Source: Porodaedalea pini
Lineage: Eukaryota; Basidiomycota; Agaricomycetes; Hymenochaetales; Hymenochaetaceae
Direction: 5' to 3'
DNA: 64,000 nt
Assembly: GCA_002794775.1 (NCBI GenBank)
Contig: NBAY01000002.1
Coordinates: forward strand, 1,054,001-1,118,000
Shown: one piece after another, positions 25,105-37,444 of the stretch
How positions within the stretch are numbered: the stretch's first letter is position 1
Layout of the letters: every line of letters starts with the position of its first letter
Position numbers and translations under genes: made by a program
The notes under the pieces: model-generated
The model's input: the letters and a program-made list of their open reading frames with translations, nothing else
Database searches by the model: none
Told to the model about the DNA's origin: nothing

Positions 25105-28100
25105 ATGGCAAGATTTGCGCCGAAGAAGGGCGGCGGACATCGTGGCACTTTGAAAAGAAGTATTTCCGTGCGCAAGGCAAATGCAGCAGGTTTTCGAAAA
25201 ACGCCGTGCGCGATCTGCCAAGGCCGCTGCTAGTGCAGACCCAGATGTCTACGACTACCAACCGGCTAAGAGCCGTCGCGGCAACGTCTCTCTAGCACTT
25301 GACGAGGATGAATCTCGTGGCGCAGGATACGATGACGATGAAGATTTGGACGAGGAACAAGAAGATAGGTCTCGAAGGCGGCCGCGCTTGGTTGGCGAAG
25401 GAGAAGAGGATGAGCGTATAGGAAGCGATGAAGACGAAGAGATCGATAGTGATGCTGCTTTCGAGGAAAGCGACGAGGACAGATTCGCGGAATTTGACTT
25501 CAAGAAAAAGGTACGGATACGCTTTGTATCTATTGCTACATGCATGGACTAAAGTACGTGTAGGGCCCGGCTAAGTCCAAGAAACTTGCGCCCAGGAAAG
25601 CTGAAAAGGGTGTACGGTTTGCAGAGGTTGATCTTGACGAGGAAGACGACGCTGCGCAAGATGAAGAGGTCTTGAATAGTGCCTCACAAACTTCCGAAGA
25701 TGAAAGCGAGGAAGAACAGGAAGAAGGGGAAGACGACGAGTTTCTGGATGTTTTGGATGTTTTGGATGGACGGGGCGAACCCGAGTTTGGAGATGAGGAT
25801 AGCACGCCGGTAGCAAACAATTCTCTGCCAAATGGGACAAGGAACGACGAGGACGTGGATATGGAGAAAGGTGAGGAGGAAATTGAGAAGGAGGAGGAGG
25901 ACGACGACGACGACGACGACGACGACGAGGAAGATGAAGAGAGCGAAGATGCAGCCGTCTCCGGCTCCGATGAAGACGAAGTAGATACTTCCGCCCTTGA
26001 TGCCTTAGGTAACTTCGTCTCTGGTCTAGAGGCGGGAGCAAAGCGCAAGGCATCCGATGAAGAAGACCAGGAGAATGAAGGGGATGGGGCCACTAGGCAG
26101 GTCAAGAAGAAAAAGCGTTCACTCAAAGACCGCACTGAGAGCGGCGTCGAGAGCGAGTTTGGTGCAAGACCCGCCGGTTAGTTTTCCCCTTTGCCGTATG
26201 AACCGCGGGTATTAACGCTCTTCGAATAGATTCTTCGAAACTCAGTCTAGACGACCTCCTGACGCCGTTGGCTTCAAGGCAGAGTGCTCTGGTCGCATTC
26301 AAAAAGTCCTTGAAACCGCTTGTGAGCTCCTCGAATCCGAAGAATCAGCCATTGGCAGCTCCCCTTCCGATGAGAACCCAAGAGAGGCTTGAACGTGAGG
26401 CGGCTTATGAACAGACAAAGCAGGAGGTTGACAAATGGACTGATACGATGAAGAGAATCCAGGAGGTCTGTAAATCTACCTTTAAAATACGTTAAGCTCC
26501 GACGTTTAACTCTTATAAACAGGCTGAACACTTGAGTTTCCCTCTGCAAGCGCCGAAAACCGTCAAAGTCTCGAATCTTGAACTAACTGCGAAGTTCAAG
26601 GCAAGTCGATACATCTTATCCTAATTTTCAGAATATCTAATGTGATATGCAGCCCACGACAGAGCTGGAAAGCTCCATCGACCGCTTGCTCAAATCAGCC
26701 AAGCTGCGTGAAGAGGACATCAACAAAACAGAAGAGTTGATGATGAAGGATCTTTCCGTTGAGGAGGTCGCCGAGCGCCGAGCGGAATTGCGCAAGATGC
26801 GGGAGCTTGCATTCCGAGCGGACGCAAAAGCGAAGCGTGTCGCGAAGATTAAAAGCAAGGCGTTCCGACGGATACAAAAGAAGGAGCGCACGAAACTTCT
26901 TGCCAAGCTTGATGCCTCCAGAGAGCTTGATGGAGGCGACGCGGAAGAGGAGAGGCTGAAGGCAGAAGCGGAGAGGGCTCGTGAGCGTGCGACGTTCAAA
27001 CACAAGAATACTGGAAAGTGGGCGAAGGCGATGAAGACTCGCGGGGAGTTGGACGTGGACCAGCGAAGAGACATCAACGAGATGCTAGAGAGGGGCGAGC
27101 GGCTGCGGAGACGGATACGAGGCGCAGGTAGCGGGGATGAGGACAAATCCGAGAGTGATAGCTCAGACGGGGATGCGGAAGACGAGGACGGTGTGCTGCG
27201 GATAAAAGCGAATGCATTTGAGGAGCTCAAAAATATCCGGGAAGAAAAAGAGGAGGAGGATCAGGATCCTGGCAGCAAGCAGAAGGCGAAGAGCGTGTTC
27301 CAGATGAAATTCATGAAGGATGCCGCTGCACGCAGAAACTTTGCTATCGAACGTGACATCGACGACTTTCGAAGGGAGGTGGGCGACTTGCCGGCAGGAA
27401 GCGACGACGACGCAGATGATGTCGATACAGATGTGCCGACTCCTGTTGAACGTCTTAATGGCCGTATGATATTCCGGCCTGGTCCCCAAGTTCGTTCAAT
27501 AGCTTTTATCTCGTTTTCTACTCTAACAAGTTTGGTATAATTCCAGTCATCCTTGATGCTCCCTCCGCCGCCGCCATCAGCCATATCCGAAACCTCTACC
27601 CTCAGATCACACGACTCGGTCGCTCATTCTCCCATCCTTACGATCCACGATGATCCCAGCTCTACACCACCTCCATCTGCATCTACCCCGACTGCACCAG
27701 TATTGGTCGCAGAGCCCTCCAACCCTTGGCTTGTAGAGTCAACATCGACCTCAAAACTCGCAAAGCGGAAGAACGAACTTGTCGTCGGCAAGAATGTCAC
27801 CCGGGTACAAAAATCAGAGGTTACGATGCAGAAACAGCTGAAGAAGGGTGCGGAGGTGCGGGAACGGGAACAAGACGATGCAATAGTCGAGATTGCTGCA
27901 GACGATGTCTTGGTCCTCAAAAATACTGAGAAACCTGGCGATACTACTGTGCCTGCTGTCAATGGTATCGCTAGCGAGGGCAGGAAAAAGAAGGATAAAA
28001 AGAAGAAAGGGAAAAAGGACTCAGGAAAAGACAAGTTAGTACAACATTCAGAAGAGAACGACTCCGACGCGAATAGCGAAGTCGAAGAGCAGGAAGCTGC

Positions 28101-28772
28101 GCTGAAGAAGGGGAAGAAAATAACGGCGTTTGAGCAACGAGAACTCGTCGCTAGAGCTTTTGCTGGCGACAATGTCGTGCGGGTGCGTATTCGATTTGCT
28201 CCCTTTAGGAGTAAGTCCTAACCTGTGGTATCTTTAGGAATTCGCAGATGAGAAGCGGAAAGAAATCGAAGTGGACGCGCCTCGAGAAGTGGATATTACC
28301 TTAGCAGGCTGGGTGAGTGAAACGTGCTTCCTTTCAAGGAACGATTTGTTCATTTTTTAACCGTCTTTTTAGGGATCCTGGGGTGGCGCCGGCGTTAAAA
28401 AGGCGGCACTCAAACCGCACCTCATAAAGAAGGTCGCAGGCATCGACCCCAAGTCGCGCGCAGATTACGGCAAGGCGCACGTCATCATCTCTGAGCGTCG
28501 CGACAAGAAAGCCTCAAAATTTGCAGTAAAAGACCTGCCGTATCCATATACGAGCAAAGCGCAGTTCGAGGCACGCATGAGTACGCCACTCGGTGCGGAA
28601 TGGAATACGCGTCTCGGGTTCCAGCGGGAAACTTTACCGCGTGTGGTCAAGAAGGTGCGACACATTCTCCTTCCTCGTATCCATATGACCCATGCTGACT
28701 GCTTATATCCTTGATGCGTTGTTTCCTTCTGTGCAGATGGGTACCGTTATCGAACCTCTCGAGAAGCTGTGA
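25105..28772 (+). CDS. UTP14: U3 snoRNP protein UTP14 (apparent frameshift near the N-terminus)
   Basis: Nucleolar SSU-processome factor that activates the DEAH helicase Dhr1 in 18S rRNA maturation. The family pattern is unmistakable: acidic N-terminal third with a GAC repeat coding poly-Asp (about 25897-25926), DLLTPLASRQ, VDKWTDTMKRIQE, AFRADAKAKRVAKIKSKAFR, RATFKHKNTGKWAKAMKTRG, PNPWL-like SNPWLVEST, the AFAGDNVV element, GWGSWGGAGVKK, FAVKDLPYPYTSKAQFEARM and the closing VIEPLEKL. ATG 25105 opens a basic N-terminus (MARFAPKKGGGHRG to NAAGF), but the frame must shift at the TTTT at 25191-25194 to join KRRARSAKAAASADPDVYDY. An in-frame ATG at 25181 could start a shorter protein. About six introns. 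Confidence 0.9.
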
Positions 28773-29367
28773 CGGTCGACCAGTGCGAGCTCTCGCGCTA
28801 GTCCCTGACCCAGTTTAATGGGCCTGCAGCACTTTTCATTCCACTTGTTTCGGCGTTCTTCGTTTTCGGAACTATTCCTTGTTTGGATGCATACTACCTA
28901 TCTACTGGCACTCCCTTGCTTGCCTTGCATGTTTCCTACTCGCACAGCACTGTAACTTATATTTTCAATCTTTTCCTTTCCTTTCCGCATCTGAGAAACC
29001 GATCAGACCCAGAATAGCGTCATCCGTGAGGTGGCTCTCCATAATGTTCTGACTCGGCAGTCTCGGGACTCATCTCGAGCCATCAACCAAGAACACAAGT
29101 AAGGTTCCTTTATTTCCAGCCTTGATTTCACTGTAGCCTTTTTAGTTACTAGTACTGGAAGCAAAAAAAAAAACAAGCTCGACGTCACGAGCTATATGGA
29201 AGAATGTCGAAGTTCGAAAACTTCCGAGACCCGAACCTTGTCTCCGATCCCTGTCGAGCGGCCCCAGCTAGCGGAGCGATCATGGCCGCTCCGTCGGGAC
29301 AGCGACCGAGCGAGCACCCAAACAATGTCTCTGACTCTCCTGCACGGCCTCTCTCTCATCTCCCCCC
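28773..29367. other. Intergenic, UTP14 to NRAMP gene
   Basis: Contains the UTP14 3' UTR and NRAMP promoter and leader. A short A-run at 29163-29174 is the only notable feature. Confidence 0.5.
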
Positions 29368-31636
29368 ATGTCCGCTAGCCTCCCCTCGACGAGCAAGCTA
29401 GATCTCCCGTCCGATGCTGCCACCGTCCATCGGCCGATTGAACTCAACACTGTGGACTCGGATGTCCCGGAAACGACGGTAGGAACGTTGAACCCGCCTC
29501 GGAGGCCCCGCCGCCTTCGACGGTGGGCATTGGCGACGCTGCACCACTTCAAGAAACATGCAGGCTTAGGCGTTATCTGTTCGGTGGCATATTTTGATCC
29601 GTATGTCCTCGTAGTCAATGTCTTTTGTCTCCCATTGTCTCATACTCTGTGTCATATTTCTAGTGGCAATTGGTCCGTAGATCTTGAAGCCGGCTCTGAG
29701 TTCGGGTACAAGCTGCTCTTCGTCGTCCTGCTCGCAGGCCTGATGGCGGTCGTTTTCCAAGTCCGTTAGGATCTCCCTTCGATGTATTTTTAGCAAAGGC
29801 TGACATTGAAACTTTATTTATAGGCCATGGCAAGCAGACTGGGTTGTGTAACAGGTCTAGGTCCGCACAATAATAATATTCCTTCGAATTAAAAAGAATT
29901 GTCATCTAAACACTTCTTTTGATGTAGATCTCGCCGCGCACTGCCGTCTTCTTCTGTACAACCGTCCGAAGCACCCGCGTCTCTACCGCTGGCTGCTGCT
30001 CTACCCGTTATACGCACTCAGCGAGATCGCGATCATCAGCACGGACCTCGCGGAGCTGCTAGGCACCGCAACAGCGCTCTCGATGCTGTTCCCCGCGCTC
30101 CCCCTATGGGCGGGTGTGCTGCTCACCGCGTCGGACGTGTTCGTCGTGCTCGCATTCTGCAGCCCCGCGCAGGGCCAGAGCCGCCCGCAGCGCGTGTTCG
30201 AGCTGCTCATCGCCACGCTCGTGCTTGCCGTTTTTATCTGCCTCATTTTTGTGATCGTGCAGGTGAAGCCCGACTGGGGGGATGCGTTCTATGGGTTTGT
30301 GCCGTCTTCGACGGTGGTCAAGCCGGGGGCGCTTTATACCTGTCAGTTTATCCCTTTTCAAGTGAGTTCATTAGGGTCTAGGCTGACATTTCACTCTTCG
30401 ACTTGCAGCGATTGGTATTATTGGTGCAACAGTCATGCCTCACGGCCTCTTCCTAGGCTCCTCGCTAGCAACCCAAGATCGTGTCTCACCGCCTCCCAAA
30501 AGAATAAGCATATCTCTGCCGTTGACAGCGTCGCCTCGCTTCCTTCTTCATCCAGCAGTGTATGCAAGAAGAGAAGTCGCTCATTTGCTTTTGACATGAA
30601 CACGCAATGGCTACGTTCTGTCTTCCGGTCTTGGCGCGTGAACGATACTGAGGACTTAAATTTACCGAGCGACGAGGAGGGACATGCAGGTTGGCAAAAT
30701 AACTCGCTATCGTTTGTGCGCGCACATCTTTGGCATGGTATCATCGATATCGTGATGAGCTTGCTCGGCTTTGCGGTAGTCATAAATTCTTTGTGGGTCA
30801 CACGCACATATTATCACCACAGCATGCAGGCTCATTTTTTTTAATAGAATTTTAATTATTTCGAGTGCTGTTTTTTATTATGGATCCAATGGAGAGGACG
30901 GCAGCAGCAGCAGCGTTGCCGATTTGTTCGAGGCGTATGCGCTCATTAAGCAGCGCGTTGGCAAAGGTTTGTGGTTTCTATAATTCTACAGAATTCAAGA
31001 TATCGACTTGTTTCTTGATGGGACAGCGGCAGCAATCCTCTTCGCTCTGGCTCTTCTATGTGCAGGTGAAAGTGCCGGGATCACTGCGACCCTTGCAGGC
31101 CAGATCGTCTCCGAAGGTTTCCTCAGGTGGCACGTTTCTGTACGTTCTATTTCCTCCTTTCTGTGTCTGATGTTCAATTGAATTCGAAATTTGGGATTCT
31201 TTTCCAGCCCGTAATTCGCCGAGCGCTCACGCGCCTCATCGGACTTGTCCCCTCTATGCTTGTCGCAGCGATCATGGGCAGGGCGGGGCTTAATGCGCTG
31301 CTCGTCGCTTCGCAGGTCGTGCTCTCCTTCGTGCTCCCGTTCGTCGCGTTCCCGCTCGTGTGGATCACATCGAGCCAGAAACTCATGTCCGTTCGGCGAG
31401 ACTCGGGCCTAGAAGAGCCGGTTGATGGCGCAGATGGTGGACGCGGGGAGACGCGACGCGCTGGAGATCTTGAGGTGAATGAATGTAAGATGGTAGACTT
31501 TAGCAATGGGAGGGTAGTGATGATCCTTGGATATGCGATCTGGTTGGTCGTTCTTGTTGCTAACGCCTATGTGCTGGTCGCGCTGGCGTTGGGTGAAAGC
31601 TGTGAGTTCTTTCCTTGTCCAACTTCGAGAAACTGA
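29368..31636 (+). CDS. NRAMP-family divalent metal transporter (Smf type)
   Basis: Proton-coupled importer of Mn2+/Fe2+. The TM1 metal-binding motif DPGNW is rebuilt across an intron (donor at about 29600, acceptor ending 29663). TM6 carries the [12 protein letters not shown] motif with the Met ligand that favours transition metals over Ca/Mg (near 30428-30462). Later helices include [52 protein letters not shown] (TM8-9 signature) and [20 protein letters not shown]. The N-terminal 60 residues are cytosolic. Reading frame changes in the loop after TM6 (30460-30700) need an intron whose borders I cannot fix. The 3' end may be 31636 or, by an alternative last intron, about 31671. An alternative upstream ATG is not supported. 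Confidence 0.85.
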
Positions 31637-31919
31637 GCTGAAACTCGCGGCCAGGATGACATGTACAAAATAATGATACCCGCAAGCTTTTTACGGACCT
31701 AATCACGCGCAATTTGTAGTTTTAATTAGATGTCATACCTCTTTCGATTCTTGGAAGTTTAAGTAAAAGAGCTGTATAAATCATGAATATCCTGTCTGAG
31801 TGAAAGTGAAGCATCGCATTGGGTTGCTTTAATTTACGAGTAAATCTAATCGGTTTGAGTTAGTATCAAGTCCAACAGAATACCGAAAAGACCCGCACCT
31901 AGGCGAAACAAGCCCATTT

Positions 31920-32409
31920 TTATGCCGGGTACAATTCCTCCTTCGTGCTGATACCTGCGTAGAAACGTATTCCGATATAAATTAATATAACGAACTACCA
32001 TGAAAACAGACTGACCAAGCTCTTCCCTAACGCCCTTGAGCTCCTCAAGATACGCCTCGTACTGCTTCTTATTCTCGACCTTCTCCTTGACGCCTTCTAA
32101 AATGCGCACGGCGGTAGAATAGTCGTCGACGCGGCGGGCGGCGTGCAGCGCGGCCTCGATGACCTCGGGTGCGGGGACAAGATCATGCGCGAAGCAGTTG
32201 TTGAGCCCGCGCTGGAGCTCGAAGAGGTCCTCGACGGACTTGAAGAAGGAGACGTAGCGCTGCGTGAAGGACTCGAACGTCTCCTGGTGGTGCGTCTCGC
32301 TCATCGCGCGGCGGGCGAGCACGACTGCTGAGGGACGCACGCGCCATGCGGCGGTCGTGGTGGGGACGCGCGAGGCGCGGATGGCGGAGGCGAGGAGGCG
32401 GGCGTTCAT
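31920..32409 (-). CDS. COX6: Cytochrome c oxidase subunit COX6 (mammalian COX5A)
   Basis: Nuclear-encoded matrix-side subunit of respiratory complex IV. Exon 1 (32016-32409) opens with an Arg/Ala-rich mitochondrial presequence (MNARLLASAIRAS to about residue 36), then the conserved ETFESFTQRYVSFFKSVEDL, ELQRGLNNCFAHDLVPAPEV and AARRVDDYSTAVRILEGVK. The intron 31955-32015 leads to a 35-base last exon coding ISTKEELYPA, the usual COX6 ending. Total 429 coding bases, 142 residues. Reading straight through the intron gives an unrelated hydrophobic tail, so the splice is required. Divergent from the O-fucosyltransferase-like gene. Confidence 0.93.
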
Positions 32410-33076
32410 CGTCGACAGCAGAGCGGTAAGTAAATGGTCGTGCAGCACGCTGTAGTGTTTTTGACGGGGTCTCGAAACGGAAAAGACCGTGGGACGGAGA
32501 CCCGGCACTGTCCGCAGCGTAGATCGCGAGTGATTATATAATTATTCGAGTATTTTACAATGTCTGTCATAAACGTGCAGTGCGTACTGCACGCAGCCTC
32601 AAACAACGCGTCATAGCCGAGTGGAAACTATGTCATTGCATTGTGAAAGCAAATCTAGCTTATGTCGGTCTCGGCTGCGCAGTACGTAGCTGCGTTTGTA
32701 CCTGCGAGTTTTTCGGGATGGATGCTCTACTAGATGTCTGCAGCTCTCCCTCGTTCTCTCGCCGAGCTGCTCTCTTCTTCGATGTTGTTTGTCTCCATTA
32801 AGTCCAGGCATCATCTAGCTACGGGCGTCCATCGAGCGGTGATGAGCACGCTTTAACCGCCCCGGCCGCCGACGAGAACTAGTCTGTACTTGGAACACAG
32901 CTTACCAGAATCGCCGCAGCAAGCACATACAAAACCGGGACCGTAGCCATGCTCTTCCCTTTCCCCCTTTCCCACTTTGCTCCCTTGCTTTCTGTACTTT
33001 TACCACCTCCTTTGCTTCCCCCTTCCTCCTCTCCTTCCCTCCATCGACGCCCTCAACGTTGACGGCCGCCGCCACA
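32410..33076. promoter_or_regulatory. Divergent promoter region with CT-rich tract
   Basis: 667 bp between COX6 and the O-fucosyltransferase-like gene. A nearly pure pyrimidine tract at about 32950-33045 precedes the latter, a common fungal core-promoter feature. No gene seen. Confidence 0.5.
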
Positions 33077-34934
33077 ATGAGGTTACCCAAGTCTCTATCG
33101 AGGATAGACAATTCACAAGACCAATATGAGCTTCTTCCGACCAACCACATCTCATTCGTGCCCCTCCGGCACGCCGTGTACGCTGCCGCCACCCGCCGCC
33201 GCATCTTCCTCCTCTGCGCCGTCTGCATACCCTTCCTCCTCTTTCTCGGTGTATACACCTGTTTCTCCACACTCCACATAGCATGGGCAAACATCAGAGC
33301 GGGCACGAACCCCGAGACAATTTATCCCCCTACGTACGACCGCTTCTATGAGATCGAGCGCAACTATCCGCAGCATAATGTCTCACTGCCCTTCCCTGAG
33401 GGGGAGAATGGACGATTCGTCTGGGTGTCGAACCAGCACTTTGGTCAGTGCGAAGTGCCGCATTTGTTGTCTCACTTGCTAAATATACTCTGTAGGCTTG
33501 GGATGGAATAATATATTTCAAAATTTGTAGGTCACATTTATGCTGCAAAATAAAATCATGTACTGACTAGCTGAAGATACATGATGTCTCATGTCGCCTA
33601 CCTTTCCAATCGGGCGTATGTCTTTTCATTCCTTGTGCCGGTTATCTCTCCTGACTTCTGAATATATGTTGTTTAGATATGTGTTCGAGCCGTATACGTG
33701 GAATAGAGGGCCTGAGCCTTTCGACACATACAACGAGCACCTCATCCCTTCCCGCATTCCACTCTCAGCGCTAATAGACGGTGCGATCCCCATCACGTTC
33801 TTTAAAAAATAAGTAAATGAAGCTAACGTGTGACTGTGTTTAGGACCCATTGCAGGCGGACCCTTCCCCCCAGATCAGCCTAATCCCCGTGCTGTGAGCG
33901 AGGAGTTCTTTAATCAAGTATGTCCGGACAGCAGACGAACAAAGGTTAGCATCAAGGAGATGAACGAGGGTTTGGAGGGGCGGCCTGTTGTTGAGATTGT
34001 TGAGAAGTATGCGACGAAGCTGATGGGTATCGCCGAGGGCTGTGTCGAGCTTTATGGAGGCTTAGAGCACCCTTTTGACTATTTGTCAGTGTATTTCTGC
34101 TCGAATCTTCAAATATTACCTAACACTAATACTTAATATTCTTCAATACAGGCAATTTGGTGACCCATCGTTGGAGACCGTCTGGCCGACACTCTCCCAA
34201 TCACCAATCCTCCGCGAATTCAAGTGGGCGCCTCTAGTGCTCGCAGCGCTCCGCACAAACGCAGCCGACATCGCGCCCGACCTCTCCGCCGACCCACCTC
34301 CAACCATCGTGCCGGAGCTCATGGCAGTGCACATCCGGCGGGGTGACTACGATCAGCACTGCATCCGCCTCGCAAACTGGTCGTCGCAGTACATGGGCTG
34401 GGCGCAAACGCCGGGACTGCCTGACCCATTTGTCGCTCCGCCCGGCGGCGGCTGGGGCGAGAACACGCCAGAGAACACCGCGGAGTATATGCGCCACTGC
34501 TTGCCCGATATTCCTCAGATTATGCGCCGCATAAGGGAGGCGAGGTATGAATGGGAGACAAGGACGAGTAAAGAGGAGGGGGAGCCGAAGTTGAAGAGGC
34601 TGTACATTATGACGAATGGAGAGAGGGGGTGGGTCGCAGCGCTGAAGCATCAGCTGCTGGAGGCGGGTGACTGGGACTTCGTGTTCTCAAGCCGGGATAT
34701 GAGTCTGAGCTTCGAGCAGAAGTATATCGCGCAGGCGATCGACATGGCCATCGCCGAGCGCGCGGCGGTCTTTATCGGCAATGGCGTACGTATCTCCTCT
34801 CTTCTTCCGTGGTCTAACAACGTCCACTTTACTGACTGACTGACTTTCTCTGATAGTTCTCCAGTCTGTCCGCGAATACGGTCCTACTGCGCAGGATACT
34901 CGGCCAGCCGCTCATCAGTAACCACTTCTGGTAG
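33077..34934 (+). CDS. O-fucosyltransferase-like type II membrane protein
   Basis: Start ATG 33077. One membrane anchor (RRRIFLLCAVCIPFLLFLGV, residues about 42-61) follows a basic cytosolic tail, then a lumenal GT-B-like domain. VSNQHFGLGWNN across the first intron, PELMAVHIRRGDYDQHC (the Arg-rich GDP-fucose motif of the POFUT/alpha-1,6-FucT superfamily, near 34312-34365), LKRLYIMTNGERGW and the C-terminal AIAERAAVFIGNGFSSLSAN support this fold. Related proteins are multiplied in Agaricomycetes, and their acceptors are largely unknown. About six introns; the small exons between 33500 and 33850 are approximate. It ends at TAG 34932-34934. No defects seen. Confidence 0.8.
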
Positions 34935-35998
34935 CGCTCAGTCTGACGAAGGGATCGCGGGATTATATGGGCATCTTGATCGGCACTGCCCACACCGAAA
35001 AATCAATCAGCCTCTGTTAGGACATCAAAATCGATTCCGGCTAGGAAACTCCCATCAGCCGTTAGCGATCCAAAGGTGCCGCGTCGGCAGCGTCGCGGCT
35101 ATGATGCCCATCGAATCGTGCGTGCTCTTGGCGCCATGGTACGGCTCGACGCGGCTTTCCAAGGTCGAGTCTTTCGTGCTCTTTTGCTCATGTTGTTTTC
35201 TTCGGTTTCTGCTGTGTTCTCATCTGTCACCGCCACTCATGGGTCTCTTTCTTCGGTTTCGTTCATTTTTGCTTGCCAGTACAATGTTTCTTCGTCACAC
35301 GCAATTTAGAAACTGTAATTGTATAGTATTAGTATGATCAGGCTTTATATACACCCGAGCAGGTCCCGCGAGGAGTTCTGCGATGCGGATTGATGGCTCG
35401 GGAAGAGAAGGACTTCTATTGAGAGTACACGGAGCTGAGTTACCGATAGACCTGTTCTAACCTTGGGCGTAAGAGAAAATCCGTGGATCGGGCGAGAGAC
35501 GTTGGGTGTTACAGGACGCGGAGCTTTGGTTGAAAGTGCAGCCGATGTCCTGGCCATGGGAAGAAAAGGGTTGGTGTCCTGGCCCATAAGGAGCATAGCC
35601 ATCATAACGCGCGACTCAGAGTTCAGATAGCAGACTTGAGCTGCGGAAGGGTATGGTGATGCAGTAGTACCTCCGACGCGATGGTATAACGCGTCGCGTC
35701 ACGCGTTTTGGCATCAGGACATTTCACATGGTAACTGGGTCCTTCTTCCGAAGCCCTAGGTACTATTGAAGGACACACTCATGTACGGCTGGAATGAAGA
35801 AATCTCGTGCTGCTACCGTACTGGTGGCTCCTGTGGATTATATGCTGATGATCCATTCTAATTTTTACCTTCTCTGCCTTTTACTTCGAGTAGAAAAAGT
35901 GAAGCATATAGCCCGACCCACAGTGCAGGACGCTGGCAAAGGAGATTCGTGGAGTTCGATCGCAATTTTAACTACAGTAGAACATTCAAACTTGGGAC
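34935..35998. other. Intergenic, convergent 3' ends
   Basis: About 1.06 kb between convergent genes. Open frames near 35076-35337 (+) and 35345-35605 (-) show no domain or splice logic. I see nothing else. Confidence 0.5.
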
Positions 35999-37010
35999 CT
36001 AGGGCCGATCCATATGCTGAGAGGCAGGCGCGCTGCCTAGGCCCATCTCAGTCACGAACTCCTCGCGGCCAGAGCGGCGCATAATATCGACGACCTCGCC
36101 GACCTTTTCTAATTCCACCCATTTCCCTCGAGCCTCCCCTTCCTGCTTCTCCTTCTGCTTACCCTTCCCATCCCCATCCTCATCTCCAAGGCTCAATCTC
36201 CCATATTTTCCATCTAGCTTCTCCTCGAACCGGACTCTCAGAGCAAGCCACTGCATTGCCTTCACACGGCTCACAAACTCCGTGACGTTGGCCTGCGCGC
36301 CTTCGACGTAGATCGCGCACGGGTACCCGACCTTCGCGAACCCACGCAAAGAAAGCTCGGCGGCCCATTTTTGGAGGCTGCGCCGCTTGGTGGGGGAGAT
36401 GAGGTGGTGTGAGGTGAGGAGGGCATGGTATGTCTCGTTGGAAGTGGGGGTGGAAGAGGGTTGAGAGGAGGTAGGATGGGCGGAAGAGGGGTGAGATTGG
36501 GACTTGGGATGAGTCGATTGGAGCGATTGTGCACTCTCGTGGAGGAGGGGGATGAGGTTTAAACATAGGAGGTTCTGTATGATGAAGCTATATATATGTC
36601 AGTGTTCATCAACAGATCGACTACTGATTGCGGAGAACTTACTCAGCGCCTTCCGTCTTCATCTCCGCCAACCTCTCTCTGACAACTTCCTGCCACCTCT
36701 CCTGCTCGCCCCTTTCCAATTTCTCCCCTCTCACATAAACAAGTGGCTCTTCTCTCTCCGGATACCCTCTCGGCAGCTCAATCTCGAACCAGAGTGGGAC
36801 GTCCTGCACACGCACTTCAAACCGGCACGTCGACGCCGGCTGGCAATCGCCATCCCTGTCTCTCGGAGTCGTCCCATTCTCAACATAATTATGAAGCAGC
36901 TGTGTCCATTCTTCGACATCGTCCTGAGGCAAAACAAATGCAAACAGCTCGCGCGGGAGAAGCGAGCATTGCAAAATCTGGATTTCTTTAAGTTGCTTGC
37001 GAAGATCCAT
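35999..37010 (-). CDS. RWD and DUF1115 domain protein (RWDD2-like)
   Basis: Two exons. Exon 1 (from ATG 37008-37010) encodes an RWD domain of about 120 residues: LRKQLKEIQILQCSLLPREL, DVPLWFEIELPRGYPEREEP with the YP-x-x-x-P turn typical of RWD. A short intron near 36586-36640 leads to exon 2, which holds a Ser/Pro/His-rich linker, then RRSLQKWAAELSLRGFAKVG, YPCAIYVEGAQANVTEFVSR and KAMQWLALRVRFEEKL, matching the C-terminal DUF1115 of RWDD2 proteins, and an acidic tail. Molecular role is unknown; RWD domains bind proteins, often in ubiquitin or translation control. Stop at 35999. Confidence 0.75.
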
Positions 37011-37287
37011 GTCGGGATGACGTTGTCGTGGTGAGCTAATTTAGACTACGAAGTGATCGACGGTTGACGTAAGATCGGCGATCTCTCGCCAAAGTGGCAC
37101 TGCATTGCACTTTGACGGAGTGACGCATAAACGCGTCTACTACGTCTGTGCTACGTTACGTAGACGCGCCCCAGCTCGTCATCCCTGTGCTCATAGCTCA
37201 TGTCACAGCGACGGCGACCGAGACCCCCGCTATTGCATCTTCAAGTAACTTAGCATCTAGCCACCACAAGTGAGCTTGAGAAAAAGG

Positions 37288-37295
37288 TATATAAA
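37288..37295 (+). promoter_or_regulatory. TATA box of the NTF2-like gene
   Basis: TATATAAA lies 150 bp before ATG 37445 and only 18 bp before an in-frame ATG at 37313, which is therefore probably upstream of the transcript start or in the leader. Confidence 0.45.
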
Positions 37296-37444
37296 CCCCT
37301 TCACCTACTTCCATGTTCCACCCTTCGCCCCTCCGTACGCGCATGTTGATGTGGCCCTGCTCAAACGTAGCTAAACCATCCACCCCGCCACTTCAGATCG
37401 CGACACGCCTCCTCGTGCCTGCGTCCCCGACCCTCCGTCGCGCC

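Noticed and set aside
25181..25552. ATG 25181 as the only UTP14 start
   Set aside because: Possible, but it would drop the basic N-terminus at 25105-25190, which looks like a genuine family N-terminus; kept as an alternative.
25536..26135. 199-codon Ser-rich minus-strand frame
   Set aside because: Antisense of the acidic GAN repeats of UTP14, which read as Ser on the other strand.
30460..30700. Possible frameshift in the NRAMP loop after TM6
   Set aside because: Several GT-AG introns of the right length could join the two frames in this unconserved loop, so a lesion is not required.
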